A DNA stretch of 9,013 nucleotides, from positions 1 to 9,013 of the forward strand of contig CAJUDC010000110.1 of NCBI GenBank assembly GCA_910584955.1. Reading direction: 5' to 3'. Source of the DNA: an uncultured Paraprevotella sp. (lineage in GTDB: Bacteria; Bacteroidota; Bacteroidia; Bacteroidales; Bacteroidaceae). The stretch's first letter is position 1. Each line of letters opens with the position of its first letter. The notes beneath the pieces are model-generated. The model saw only the letters and a list, made by a program, of their open reading frames with translations, did no database searches and had not been told where the DNA came from. A program made the position numbers and the translations under genes. Of the stretch, positions 1-6,285 are shown in pieces.

Positions 1-88
1 GTTTCTCAATCGCTTTCTCGCCGCCACCCAGACGGGCCTTGGCGCGAAGCTCTACAAGTTCCTTAATTCTTTCTAACTGATTACTCAT
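1..88 (-). CDS. Acyl-CoA carboxylase carboxyltransferase, beta-type subunit (propionyl-CoA carboxylase / methylmalonyl-CoA decarboxylase family), N-terminal fragment
   Basis: Reading the minus strand from the ATG at 86-88 gives MSNQLERIKELVELRAKARL followed by GGGEKAIEK before the window ends, so only 29 codons are visible. This N-terminus (a short helix rich in E/L/R, then the GGGEKAIEK segment) is what I recognise as the start of the biotin-dependent acyl-CoA carboxylase beta subunits, a family of roughly 510-520 residues that carboxylates or decarboxylates propionyl/methylmalonyl-CoA. In Bacteroides such a protein takes part in the succinate-to-propionate route. The fragment is too short to separate PccB, MmdA or another acyl-CoA specificity, so no symbol is given. 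Its upstream side carries a Bacteroides-type -7 box at 177-184, implying a leader of about 80 nt. The family assignment is from memory of the N-terminus and rests on few residues. Confidence 0.72.
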   Translation of the reverse strand, partial: MSNQLERIKELVELRAKARLGGGEKAIEK

Positions 89-176
89 ATTTATAAATAG
101 ATTTAAAGTTTTATTGCTTTCCGTTTCTCCGCAAAGAGTTGCTCATCCCGTTTAGTGGCCGGCATGACAACGTTCG

Positions 177-184
177 CAAAGATA
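177..184 (-). promoter_or_regulatory. Bacteroides-type -7 box for the carboxylase gene
   Basis: On the minus strand this reads TATCTTTG, an exact match to the Bacteroidetes sigma-ABfr -7 consensus TAnnTTTG. It lies about 90 nt upstream of the carboxylase ATG and points toward it. No TTTG is present at the usual 19-21 bp further upstream (the bases there read AAGCAAGG), so the -33 half is poor. The predicted transcription start is near 170. Confidence 0.5.
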
Positions 185-287
185 GTAAAAAAGGAGATTG
201 TCGCCTTGCTTTTCGATAAAAGTTTCCCATGCAAGTCTTTTTTTTCATTCTGCCGATAACAGATTTTACCATCCCCGCATTTTTTTG

Positions 288-295
288 TACCTTTG
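288..295 (+). promoter_or_regulatory. -7 box of the MATE operon promoter
   Basis: TACCTTTG matches TAnnTTTG exactly and lies 33 bp before the ATG at 329. The -33 position (about 264-267) has TTTT rather than TTTG, a partial match. The leader downstream is A/T-rich with a weak purine stretch (AAGG at 314-317). Together with the box at 177-184 it makes 89-328 a divergent promoter region. I see no gene or clear operator in it. Confidence 0.6.
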
Positions 296-328
296 TGATC
301 GGTTATATATAATAAGGTAAAAAAGAAT

Positions 329-1669
329 ATGTCTGTAAAAGGAAGTCCTACGGAATTAGGTACGGAAAAAGTTGGCAAGCTGTTGATGCAGTATGCCATC
401 CCCGCCATTATCGCCATGACAGCCTCGTCATTATATAATATGGTCGACAGCATCTTCATCGGACAAGGTGTGGGGGCAATGGCCATCTCGGGACTGGCCA
501 TCACTTTCCCGCTCATGAACCTGTCGGCCGCTTTCGGTGCTATGGTAGGCGTGGGAGCATCCACGCTGATTTCCGTGAAGCTGGGGCAACACGATTACAA
601 AACGGCACAAAACGTATTGGGCAACGTCATTACGCTCAATCTTTTACTAGGTACTTTATTCGGGATAGCCACCCTGGTTTTTCTCGACCCAATCCTGTAC
701 TTTTTCGGTGCCAGCGAAGTCACCATCCGCTATGCACGGGATTATATGGCAGTCATACTGGCCGGTAATGTTTTCACGCACCTGTATTTCGGACTGAACG
801 CCGTGCTCCGTTCCGCCGGCCATCCCCGCACCGCCATGAGTGCCACGATCTTCACAGTCATCGTGAACACCCTTTTGGATCCGCTCTTCATCTACGGCCT
901 CGACATGGGTATACAAGGCGCGGCGGTAGCCACCGTCCTGGCTCAGGTTCTCTCCCTTCTGTGGCAGATCAAACTTCTCAGCAACCCGAACGAGTTCCTG
1001 CATTTCAAACGGGGCATCTATAAGCTGAAACGCAAAATCGTGAGCGACACGCTTGCTATCGGCATGTCCCCCTTTTTAATGAACAGCTGTGCCTGTCTCG
1101 TCGTCATCCTCATCAACAGAGGGCTGGGGGCTTACGGAGGCGATCTGGCCATCGGAGCCTACGGCATCGTGAACCGCATCCTGTTTCTCTTTATCATGAT
1201 TGTCATGGGACTGAATCAGGGAATGCAGCCTATCGCCGGCTACAACTACGGTGCCCAGGCTTTCGGCCGGGTGCGCCAGGTGCTGCGCTACACCATATAC
1301 GGTGCAACGGCCATCACCACAAGCGGTTTCCTCGTAGGCGAATTGATCCCCGAGCTTTGTATAAAGGCTTTCACCACCGACAGGCAACTGATTGATATAG
1401 CCGTACGGGGTATGCGCATCGTGGTCATGTTTTATCCTATTATCGGATTCCAGATGGCCACCACGAACTTCTTCCAAAGCATCGGCCACGCCGGCAAAAG
1501 CATCTTCTTATCACTGACGCGGCAGCTGCTCTTCCTCATCCCTTTGCTTGTCCTGCTCCCCCGTACGTGGGGCCTGGACGGCGTTTGGTACTCCATGCCA
1601 ATATCCGATCTGGCGGCCTCGCTCGTTGCGGGCTTCATGCTCATCAGCCAATACAAGAAATTCAAATAA
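329..1669 (+). CDS. MATE family multidrug exporter (MepA/DinF-like)
   Basis: The 446-residue product is an integral inner-membrane protein of the MOP/MATE superfamily, expected to export cationic drugs or metabolites in exchange for Na+ or H+. Length and hydrophobicity fit twelve helices in two MatE halves (about residues 15-180 and 235-400). Recognisable stretches are SLYNMVDSIFIGQGVGAMAI near residue 34, the AVLRSAGHPRTA segment with the following NTLLDPLFIYGLDMGIQGAA, and the second-half segment GLNQGMQPIAGYNYGAQ, all typical of the MepA-like branch. The start is the first ATG after a -7 box, with an A-rich leader. It heads a three-gene operon: the next start is 16 bp after its stop. Nothing looks truncated. 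Family is clear; substrate cannot be told from sequence. Confidence 0.93.
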   Translation: MSVKGSPTELGTEKVGKLLMQYAIPAIIAMTASSLYNMVDSIFIGQGVGAMAISGLAITFPLMNLSAAFGAMVGVGASTLISVKLGQHDYKTAQNVLGNVITLNLLLGTLFGIATLVFLDPILYFFGASEVTIRYARDYMAVILAGNVFTHLYFGLNAVLRSAGHPRTAMSATIFTVIVNTLLDPLFIYGLDMGIQGAAVATVLAQVLSLLWQIKLLSNPNEFLHFKRGIYKLKRKIVSDTLAIGMSPFLMNSCACLVVILINRGLGAYGGDLAIGAYGIVNRILFLFIMIVMGLNQGMQPIAGYNYGAQAFGRVRQVLRYTIYGATAITTSGFLVGELIPELCIKAFTTDRQLIDIAVRGMRIVVMFYPIIGFQMATTNFFQSIGHAGKSIFLSLTRQLLFLIPLLVLLPRTWGLDGVWYSMPISDLAASLVAGFMLISQYKKFK

Positions 1670-1685
1670 GAAACACGCTCTGCTT

Positions 1686-2312
1686 ATGGAAATAAAAGAA
1701 AAATTCATCATTAATATCGGCCGTCAGCTAGGTAGCGGCGGACGCCTTATAGGCAACCGGCTGGCCAAGGCGTTCAACATCCGTTTCTATGACAAAGAAC
1801 TGATTGATCTGGCCGTACGGGAAAGCGGCATCGACAAGAAGTTCTTCGAACAGAACGACGAACAAAAAGGATTCTTCGGCGCTGTATACAACGTACTGGC
1901 CCCTCTTTCAGGCGGTCTTTACCCCTACGACAACCAGCTCAGCCAGGAGAGCCTTTTCAAAATACAAAGCGACGCCATCCGCAAAGCGGCACAGGAAAGT
2001 TCATGCGTGTTCGTGGGGCGTTGTGCCGATTACGTGCTGCGCGACAATCCCCGGTGTGTGAACATTTTCATCTCGGCCAACGAGACCGACCGCATCAAAC
2101 GCATCTGCAAACAAAAAGGCATCACGGCCCACGAAGCGCAGAAGAAGATCACGCAAGGGGATGAACACCGTGCAGCCTATTACAACTATTACAGCACAAA
2201 CACCTGGGGCGCAGCCGATACATACCATTTATGTATAAACTCTTCCGTCCTGGGTATCGAACAGACCACGGAGCTCCTAAAAGATTTCATCATACGCAAG
2301 CTGAATTTATGA
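1686..2312 (+). CDS. Cytidylate kinase-like P-loop protein (Cytidylate_kin2 type)
   Basis: 208 residues from the ATG at 1686. A longer frame opens upstream at 1548, but it overlaps the MATE gene and its extra 46 residues look like out-of-frame sequence, so I reject it. Residues 12-20 (GRQLGSGGR) form the P-loop variant seen in the cytidylate-kinase-like family, followed by FYDKEL (34-39), VGRCADYVLRD (110-120) and a lid-like arginine region from DRIKRI (135-140) to DEHRAAYYNYYS (159-170). Proteins of this family resemble CMP kinase (CMP + ATP to CDP + ADP), but most are uncharacterised and the substrate is not established. It starts 16 bp after the MATE stop and overlaps the next gene by 4 bp (ATGA at 2309-2312), so the three are almost certainly one transcript with coupled translation. 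The true housekeeping Cmk is probably elsewhere in the genome (inference). Confidence 0.85.
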   Translation: MEIKEKFIINIGRQLGSGGRLIGNRLAKAFNIRFYDKELIDLAVRESGIDKKFFEQNDEQKGFFGAVYNVLAPLSGGLYPYDNQLSQESLFKIQSDAIRKAAQESSCVFVGRCADYVLRDNPRCVNIFISANETDRIKRICKQKGITAHEAQKKITQGDEHRAAYYNYYSTNTWGAADTYHLCINSSVLGIEQTTELLKDFIIRKLNL

Positions 2313-2800
2313 AACGTATCGGCCTTTTGTCGGACACCCACGCTTATTGGGACGAGAAATACCGTACGTATTTTGCCGACTGCGACGAGATATGGCACGC
2401 CGGAGACATCGGTTCCCTTGAAGTGGCTACCCGCCTAGCCGCCCTCCATCCGCTGAGAGCCGTTTGCGGCAATTGCGACGGCGGTGATCTGCGACGCCTG
2501 TACCCCACCCGGCTGCGCTGGAACTGCGAAGGAGCCGATATACTGATGACACACATCGGCGGCTATCCGGGACGATATGCCCCCGACATACGGAACCAGC
2601 TCTATGCCCGCCCGCCCCAATTGTTTATCAGCGGACATTCGCACATTCTCAAGGTTCAGTTCGACAAAAGCCTGCAACTGCTACACATCAATCCCGGCGC
2701 GGCCGGACTGCAGGGATGGCATAAAGTACGCACATTGGTGCGCTTCACCGTAGAAAACGGCGCGTTCAAAGACCTGGAAGTGGTGGAAATACCCCGTTAA
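2309..2800 (+). CDS. YfcE/MJ0936-type metallophosphoesterase
   Basis: 163 residues from the ATG at 2309, which overlaps the preceding stop as ATGA; an upstream in-frame ATG at 2231 would lie deep inside the previous gene. The calcineurin-like metal-site motifs occur in order: LLSDTH (D9, H11), AGD (D33), GNCD (N55, D57), THIGG (H82) and SGHSH (H110, H112), then the INPGAAG loop (127-133) characteristic of the short YfcE/MJ0936 phosphodiesterases. This compact family (about 160-180 residues) hydrolyses model phosphodiesters with divalent metal; its physiological substrates are mostly unknown. All expected metal ligands are present, so it should be active. It is the last gene of the MATE operon, followed by a small hairpin plus T-run. 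Cytoplasmic, with no signal peptide. Confidence 0.9.
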   Translation: MKRIGLLSDTHAYWDEKYRTYFADCDEIWHAGDIGSLEVATRLAALHPLRAVCGNCDGGDLRRLYPTRLRWNCEGADILMTHIGGYPGRYAPDIRNQLYARPPQLFISGHSHILKVQFDKSLQLLHINPGAAGLQGWHKVRTLVRFTVENGAFKDLEVVEIPR

Positions 2801-2808
2801 GACCTATC

Positions 2809-2826
2809 CGGTGCCGGCACCGTTTT
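2809..2826 (+). terminator. Short intrinsic terminator after the MATE operon
   Basis: CGGTGCCGGCACCG at 2809-2822 is a perfect 14-bp palindrome that can fold as a 5-bp GC stem with a CCGG tetraloop. It is followed at once by TTTT and starts 9 bp after the phosphoesterase stop. The stem is short, so termination may be partial. Confidence 0.5.
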
Positions 2827-2862
2827 CCCGTCCTCATTTTCCTGCTTTTCCTTCACCAAAAT

Positions 2863-2893
2863 TTTGTCAATTCAAAGGAATGGCGTACTTTTG
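2863..2893 (+). promoter_or_regulatory. Full Bacteroides promoter for rfbB
   Basis: A -33 TTTG at 2863-2866 and a -7 TACTTTTG at 2886-2893 are separated by 19 bp, an essentially perfect match to the Bacteroides consensus (TTTG / 19-21 bp / TAnnTTTG). Transcription should start near 2900, leaving a leader of about 20 nt before the GTG at 2920. The gene is therefore transcribed independently of the operon upstream. Confidence 0.8.
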
Positions 2894-2919
2894 CGCACAA
2901 ACTTAAAGAATTTTTATCA

Positions 2920-4059
2920 GTGAAAACATATTTAGTAACCGGCGCAGCCGGATTTATCGGAGCCAATTACATCAAGTATATTCTGGCCAAACATAACGAT
3001 ATTCAAGTAGTTGTACTGGATCTGCTGACGTATGCAGGCAATTTGGGCACCATCGCCGAAGACATCGACAACGAGCGCTGCTTCTTCATCAAAGGCGACA
3101 TCTGCGACCAACAACTGGCGGACGACCTGTTTGCCCGTTACCGTTTTGACGTCATCGTCAACTTCGCCGCAGAAAGCCATGTCGACCGCAGCATCGAAAA
3201 CCCGCAGTTATTCCTGCAAACCAACATTCTGGGCACCCAGAACCTGCTCGACGCCGCCCGTCGGGCCTGGGTAACAGGAAAAGACGAACAGGGCTACCCC
3301 ACCTGGCGAAACGGCGTACGCTTCCATCAGGTATCTACCGACGAAGTCTACGGAAGTCTGGGCGAGACAGGCTATTTCACCGAAGAGACCCCCCTCTGCC
3401 CGCACAGTCCGTACAGTGCGTCCAAGACGGCCGCCGACCACATCGTATGCGCTTACCGCGACACGTACAAGATGCCCGTCAGCATCACGCGTTGCTCCAA
3501 CAACTACGGCCCCTACCAGTTCCCGGAGAAATTGATCCCGCTAATTATAAAGAATATACTGGAAGGCAAAAAACTGCCGGTATACGGACAAGGCACCAAT
3601 GTGCGCGACTGGCTGTATGTGGAAGACCACTGCAAAGCCATCGACATGGTGATCACGCAGGGCAAGAACGGCTCCATCTACAATGTCGGCGGACACAACG
3701 AACGACAGAACATACAAATCGTCAAACTCACCATCGAGACCATACACCGGCTGATGGAAGAAAGACCTGAACTTCGGGTACTCCTCAAAAAACAGGAAAA
3801 GAAGGCAAACGGCGAAATCAATATCGACTGGATCAACGAAGACCTGATCACGTTTGTAAAAGATCGCCTGGGACACGACCAGCGCTACGGCATCGACCCC
3901 AGCCGGATCAAGGAAGACTTGGGTTGGTATCCCGAAACCAGCTTCGAAACAGGTATAGTCAAGACCATCGAATGGAACCTGCAAAACCAAGCCTGGCTGG
4001 AGGACGTGACAAGCGGTGACTACCAGAAGTATTACGAAAAGATGTACGGCAACCGCTAA
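2920..4059 (+). CDS. rfbB: dTDP-glucose 4,6-dehydratase (RmlB/RfbB)
   Basis: 379-residue extended short-chain dehydrogenase that converts dTDP-glucose to dTDP-4-keto-6-deoxyglucose, the second step of dTDP-L-rhamnose and related deoxysugar synthesis for surface polysaccharides; cytoplasmic, NAD-dependent. Visible features: the Rossmann motif GAAGFIG at 8-14; NFAAESHVDRSI, the substrate/cofactor segment; the catalytic triplet T140-D141-E142 within STDEVYGSLG; Y165 and K169 of the YxxxK motif (YSASK); then RCSNNYGPYQFPEKLIPLII and RDWLYVEDHC, all hallmarks of RmlB. Length agrees with the Bacteroides members, which are slightly longer than the enterobacterial form. The start codon is GTG, giving MKTYLVTG at exactly the family N-terminus; no ATG alternative exists nearby. 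It stands alone, without rfbA, rfbC or rfbD beside it. Confidence 0.97.
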   Translation: MKTYLVTGAAGFIGANYIKYILAKHNDIQVVVLDLLTYAGNLGTIAEDIDNERCFFIKGDICDQQLADDLFARYRFDVIVNFAAESHVDRSIENPQLFLQTNILGTQNLLDAARRAWVTGKDEQGYPTWRNGVRFHQVSTDEVYGSLGETGYFTEETPLCPHSPYSASKTAADHIVCAYRDTYKMPVSITRCSNNYGPYQFPEKLIPLIIKNILEGKKLPVYGQGTNVRDWLYVEDHCKAIDMVITQGKNGSIYNVGGHNERQNIQIVKLTIETIHRLMEERPELRVLLKKQEKKANGEINIDWINEDLITFVKDRLGHDQRYGIDPSRIKEDLGWYPETSFETGIVKTIEWNLQNQAWLEDVTSGDYQKYYEKMYGNR

Positions 4060-4073
4060 GCAATCCGGTCCGA

Positions 4074-4127
4074 AATATGCCAAGGGGGCGCATGAACGTT
4101 TCTATTCATGCGCCCCCTTGGCATATT
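4074..4127. terminator. 23-bp perfect hairpin between convergent rfbB and cysQ
   Basis: Positions 4074-4096 and 4105-4127 are exact reverse complements (23 bp, GC-rich core CCAAGGGGGCGCATG) around an 8-nt loop. It begins 14 bp after the rfbB stop and lies about 70 bp beyond the cysQ stop, so it can serve both transcripts. Neither side has a strong T-run (TTCCCCTTT on plus, TTTCGG on minus), so its strength comes from the stem. Its main role could be protection of 3' ends as much as termination. Confidence 0.75.
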
Positions 4128-4151
4128 CCCCTTTCGACGGAAAATCCTTTC

Positions 4152-4179
4152 CTGCATTCCGGTCCGGCACCGGATGCAG
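4152..4179 (-). terminator. Second, imperfect hairpin just past the cysQ stop
   Basis: CTGCATTCCGGT (4152-4163) and ACCGGATGCAG (4169-4179) pair over 11 bp with one bulged T and a 5-nt loop. It lies 18 bp downstream of the cysQ stop. On the minus strand it is followed by GAAAGGATTTT, so the T-run is late and weak. It probably works together with the stronger hairpin at 4074-4127. Confidence 0.4.
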
Positions 4180-4197
4180 TCTGTGGGTATCAGCGTC

Positions 4198-5007
4198 CTA
4201 CTCCACCAAGAACCACGGATTCAGCAAATCCTCCTTATTGTACGTCAACGCTTTGCCCGTCTCCGCACTATATATATCCTTTCCTGCCGCCCGAACAATG
4301 GCGTGGCCGGCCGCCGTGTCCCACTCCATCGTAGGCGCAAACCTCGGATAGGCATCAGCCGCTCCTTCCGCCACCAAGCATATCTTCAGAGAGCTACCGC
4401 TGGAAATCACCTCCACACGACGGTACGTCTTGCGTTTGTCCTCGATGAACAACGACGTCTCGGGACTTAAATGCGAACGGGAGGCCACCACCACAAACGC
4501 ATCGTCCGCCCTTTGTCCCAGCGGCAACTTCCGTGCACGCGCCAGCAAGGCGTCAAGCGTTTCATCATCGGCGATAGCGTCTATATCCTCTATTTTATAA
4601 GCCCCCAAAGACTCTTCCGCAACATACAATTCGCGCTTCACCGGTACGTAGATGACACCCATCACCGGCACGCCGCTTCTTACCAAAGCTATATTGACCG
4701 TGAACTCGCCGTTCTTTTTAATGAACTCCTTCGTTCCGTCCAGCGGGTCCACCACCCACAACGTCTCCCACGCCCGCCGTTCTTCATAAGCGGCATGGCG
4801 TCCTTCCTCGCTCAGCACAGGATAGGGAGTGGTACGCAAATAGCTCATAATGCGTTCATGCGCCTTTTTATCCGCCACTGTCAGCGGAGAATGATCCGCT
4901 TTCCGTTCTATGCCGAAATCGGAAGCCGGATCGTTATACACCCCCATTATATCAGCCCCGGCCAGCAAAGCCGCCCGTACGGCACAAAGTAAATATTCTC
5001 GGTCCAT
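4198..5007 (-). CDS. cysQ: 3'(2'),5'-bisphosphate nucleotidase CysQ
   Basis: 269 residues from the ATG at 5005-5007; an in-frame ATG at 5035-5037 would add ten residues (MICIIKGTKN) but abuts the upstream terminator and is less likely. It belongs to the inositol-monophosphatase superfamily and should dephosphorylate 3'-phosphoadenosine 5'-phosphate to AMP, clearing the by-product of PAPS use. Motifs: KADHSPLTVAD (36-46), the metal ligand E67 in SEE, DPLDGTKEF (87-95) with D87 and D90, and WDTAAGHAI (229-237) with D230. The KxDxSPLTxAD and DPLDGTKEF forms are specific to the CysQ branch, not IMPase. No sulfate assimilation genes (cysD, cysN, cysC) adjoin it here. It lies 72 bp downstream of the OmpA-type gene on the same strand with a terminator between, and has no obvious TAnnTTTG box of its own. 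Confidence 0.94.
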   Translation of the reverse strand: MDREYLLCAVRAALLAGADIMGVYNDPASDFGIERKADHSPLTVADKKAHERIMSYLRTTPYPVLSEEGRHAAYEERRAWETLWVVDPLDGTKEFIKKNGEFTVNIALVRSGVPVMGVIYVPVKRELYVAEESLGAYKIEDIDAIADDETLDALLARARKLPLGQRADDAFVVVASRSHLSPETSLFIEDKRKTYRRVEVISSGSSLKICLVAEGAADAYPRFAPTMEWDTAAGHAIVRAAGKDIYSAETGKALTYNKEDLLNPWFLVE

Positions 5008-5037
5008 GTTCTTCGTTCCCTTTATTATACAGATCAT

Positions 5038-5064
5038 AAAAGGCCCGCCGGAAACGGCAGGCCT
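5038..5064 (-). terminator. Intrinsic terminator after the OmpA-domain lipoprotein gene
   Basis: On the minus strand AGGCCTGCCG, a TTTC loop and CGGCGGGCCT form a 10-bp stem (one G-T pair) followed by TTT then A. It begins 15 bp after the stop at 5080. This is a standard rho-independent terminator sitting between two same-strand genes, arguing against a simple two-gene operon with cysQ. Confidence 0.78.
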
Positions 5065-5079
5065 GCTTGTTTCTTCTTT

Positions 5080-5943
5080 CTATTCCTCAGCCGATTCCGG
5101 CGCCTGGTCTATCAACTCCATAAACTGATCGAGTTTCGGTGTGATGATAATCTGCGTACGGCGGTTCCGCTGCTTGCCCAGTTCGGTGTCGTTGCTGGCC
5201 ACGGGGTTGTATTCGCCGCGTCCGGCTGCCGTCAGGCGTCGGGGATCCACACCGTAATTGTTCTGCAAAGCCTGCACTACGGACGAAGCCCGTAAAGCAC
5301 TCAAGTCCCAATTGTTGCGAATGTTAGGCCGCGAGATAGGCACAGGGTCCGTATTGCCTTCCACCAATACGTCATAGTCCTTATAGTCCATAATGATCTT
5401 GGCGATCTTGCTCAGCGTCTCGCCGGCACGGTCGTTAATCTCGTAACTTCCCGACTTATACAGCATATTATCGGCCAGGGAAATGTAAACCACTCCCTTC
5501 AACACCTGGATATCCACTTCCTTAAGTTCGTCTCTGCTAAGCGAACGTGTCAGGTTGTTGGTAAGCACCATATTCAGCGAATCGGACTTGCTCTTGGTCT
5601 CCACCAGTTGCTTGATAAAACGGTTGGAGGCGTTGATCTCGTCCACCAGTTTCGATATATTCACGTTACCTTGCGAGTTTTGCTGCAAACTCTTGTCGAG
5701 TGACCCTTGCAGGGCGGCATAAGCCTCGCGCAGTTCGGCGTTCGTCTTGCGTGCTTCGGCCAAACGCTCTTCCAGACTCTTCACATTGGCTCTACTCTCA
5801 GCCAATCTCACCTGTGCCTGCTGATAATCGGCCTGCAATTGCTTGTGGTTCGTCTGAAGTTCGGCAAATTGTTTCTTGCTCACGCAGCCCGACAGTAGCA
5901 GACCGCCTGCCAACAAAGGCAATACAATAAATGAACGTTTCAT
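5080..5943 (-). CDS. OmpA-C-domain lipoprotein with coiled-coil stalk
   Basis: 287 residues. The N-terminus MKRSFIVLPLLAGGLLLSGC is a lipoprotein signal with lipobox LSGC and acyl-cysteine C20, so the mature protein should be membrane anchored. Residues about 24-125 are rich in heptad-like L/A/E/Q/K and predicted coiled coil. Residues about 140-270 form an OmpA/MotB-type peptidoglycan-binding domain: VEGNTDPVPI (194-203), NWDLSALRA (211-219) with D213 and R218 placed to bind diaminopimelate, GRGEYNPVASN (241-251) and RNRRTQIII. The usual VEGHTD histidine is asparagine here (N197). A short acidic tail follows. It probably links the outer membrane to the cell wall. The start is the only ATG before the signal peptide, with AGAAG 6 bases upstream. 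In the leader, 5962-5978 can form a small hairpin; I found no clean promoter, only TAACTTG at 5997-6003. Confidence 0.9.
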   Translation of the reverse strand: MKRSFIVLPLLAGGLLLSGCVSKKQFAELQTNHKQLQADYQQAQVRLAESRANVKSLEERLAEARKTNAELREAYAALQGSLDKSLQQNSQGNVNISKLVDEINASNRFIKQLVETKSKSDSLNMVLTNNLTRSLSRDELKEVDIQVLKGVVYISLADNMLYKSGSYEINDRAGETLSKIAKIIMDYKDYDVLVEGNTDPVPISRPNIRNNWDLSALRASSVVQALQNNYGVDPRRLTAAGRGEYNPVASNDTELGKQRNRRTQIIITPKLDQFMELIDQAPESAEE

Positions 5944-6176
5944 AATCTTCTGTTGTTTAACATCGTTACCTGAACGATAATTTATCTTTCGGGCCGCAAG
6001 TTACATAAATCTCCCGACATGTCGCATTTCCTCATCAAAGAATAAGGATTTATTGTGTTAATTTTAAAAAAATGAAACCGTTAAAACGAATAAACCGCCG
6101 GTTGAGCTCCATACATTCACCCCCGAAACCGTTTGTTCCAACGAGGAAACCACACAAAGGTATCGATGAATAGAAA

Positions 6177-6200
6177 AAAGCGTTTTGAAGAGAACGCTTT
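6177..6200. repeat. Inverted repeat A of the hairpin cluster
   Basis: AAAGCGTT (6177-6184) and AACGCTTT (6193-6200) are exact reverse complements around an 8-nt spacer. It lies 8 bp before hairpin B but uses a different stem word. It is a weak structure on its own. Confidence 0.6.
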
Positions 6201-6208
6201 AAATAGCC

Positions 6209-6234
6209 GTACACCTTATTCAAAAAAGGTGTAC
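6209..6234. repeat. Inverted repeat B of the hairpin cluster
   Basis: GTACACCTT (6209-6217) and AAGGTGTAC (6226-6234) are exact reverse complements around ATTCAAAA. Past one mismatch the stem continues for three more pairs (AGC 6205-6207 with GCT 6236-6238). The 8-mer TACACCTT recurs in hairpin C, so arms of B and C can also pair with each other. Confidence 0.75.
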
Positions 6235-6245
6235 AGCTTCTTGCA

Positions 6246-6285
6246 AAAAGGTCTACACCTTTTCGAAATAAGGTGTAGACCTTTT
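6246..6285. repeat. Inverted repeat C, a terminator-like 16-bp perfect hairpin
   Basis: AAAAGGTCTACACCTT (6246-6261) and AAGGTGTAGACCTTTT (6270-6285) are perfect reverse complements around an 8-nt loop containing TTCGAA. The flanks give a run of five T on the minus strand (6249-6245) and four T on the plus strand, so it looks like a bidirectional terminator. It could act as a backstop for minus-strand transcripts from the exchanger gene. Confidence 0.8.

Noticed and set aside
1548..1685. Upstream extension of the cytidylate-kinase-like gene by 46 codons
   Set aside because: It lies inside the MATE gene in another frame, is rich in R/S/C/W, and the family N-terminus (EKFIINIGRQLGSGG) begins at the ATG at 1686.
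2231..2308. Upstream start for the metallophosphoesterase adding 26 residues
   Set aside because: It overlaps the preceding gene by 82 bases, and the metallophosphoesterase fold begins directly with MKRIGLLSDTH at 2309.
3541..4083. 180-codon minus-strand frame antisense to rfbB
   Set aside because: rfbB is unambiguous by catalytic motifs and length; the antisense product has no recognisable features.
6177..6285. A CRISPR array made of the repeated TACACCTT units
   Set aside because: Only two copies per orientation, units are arms of hairpins, and there are no regular spacers or direct repeats of 25-40 bp.
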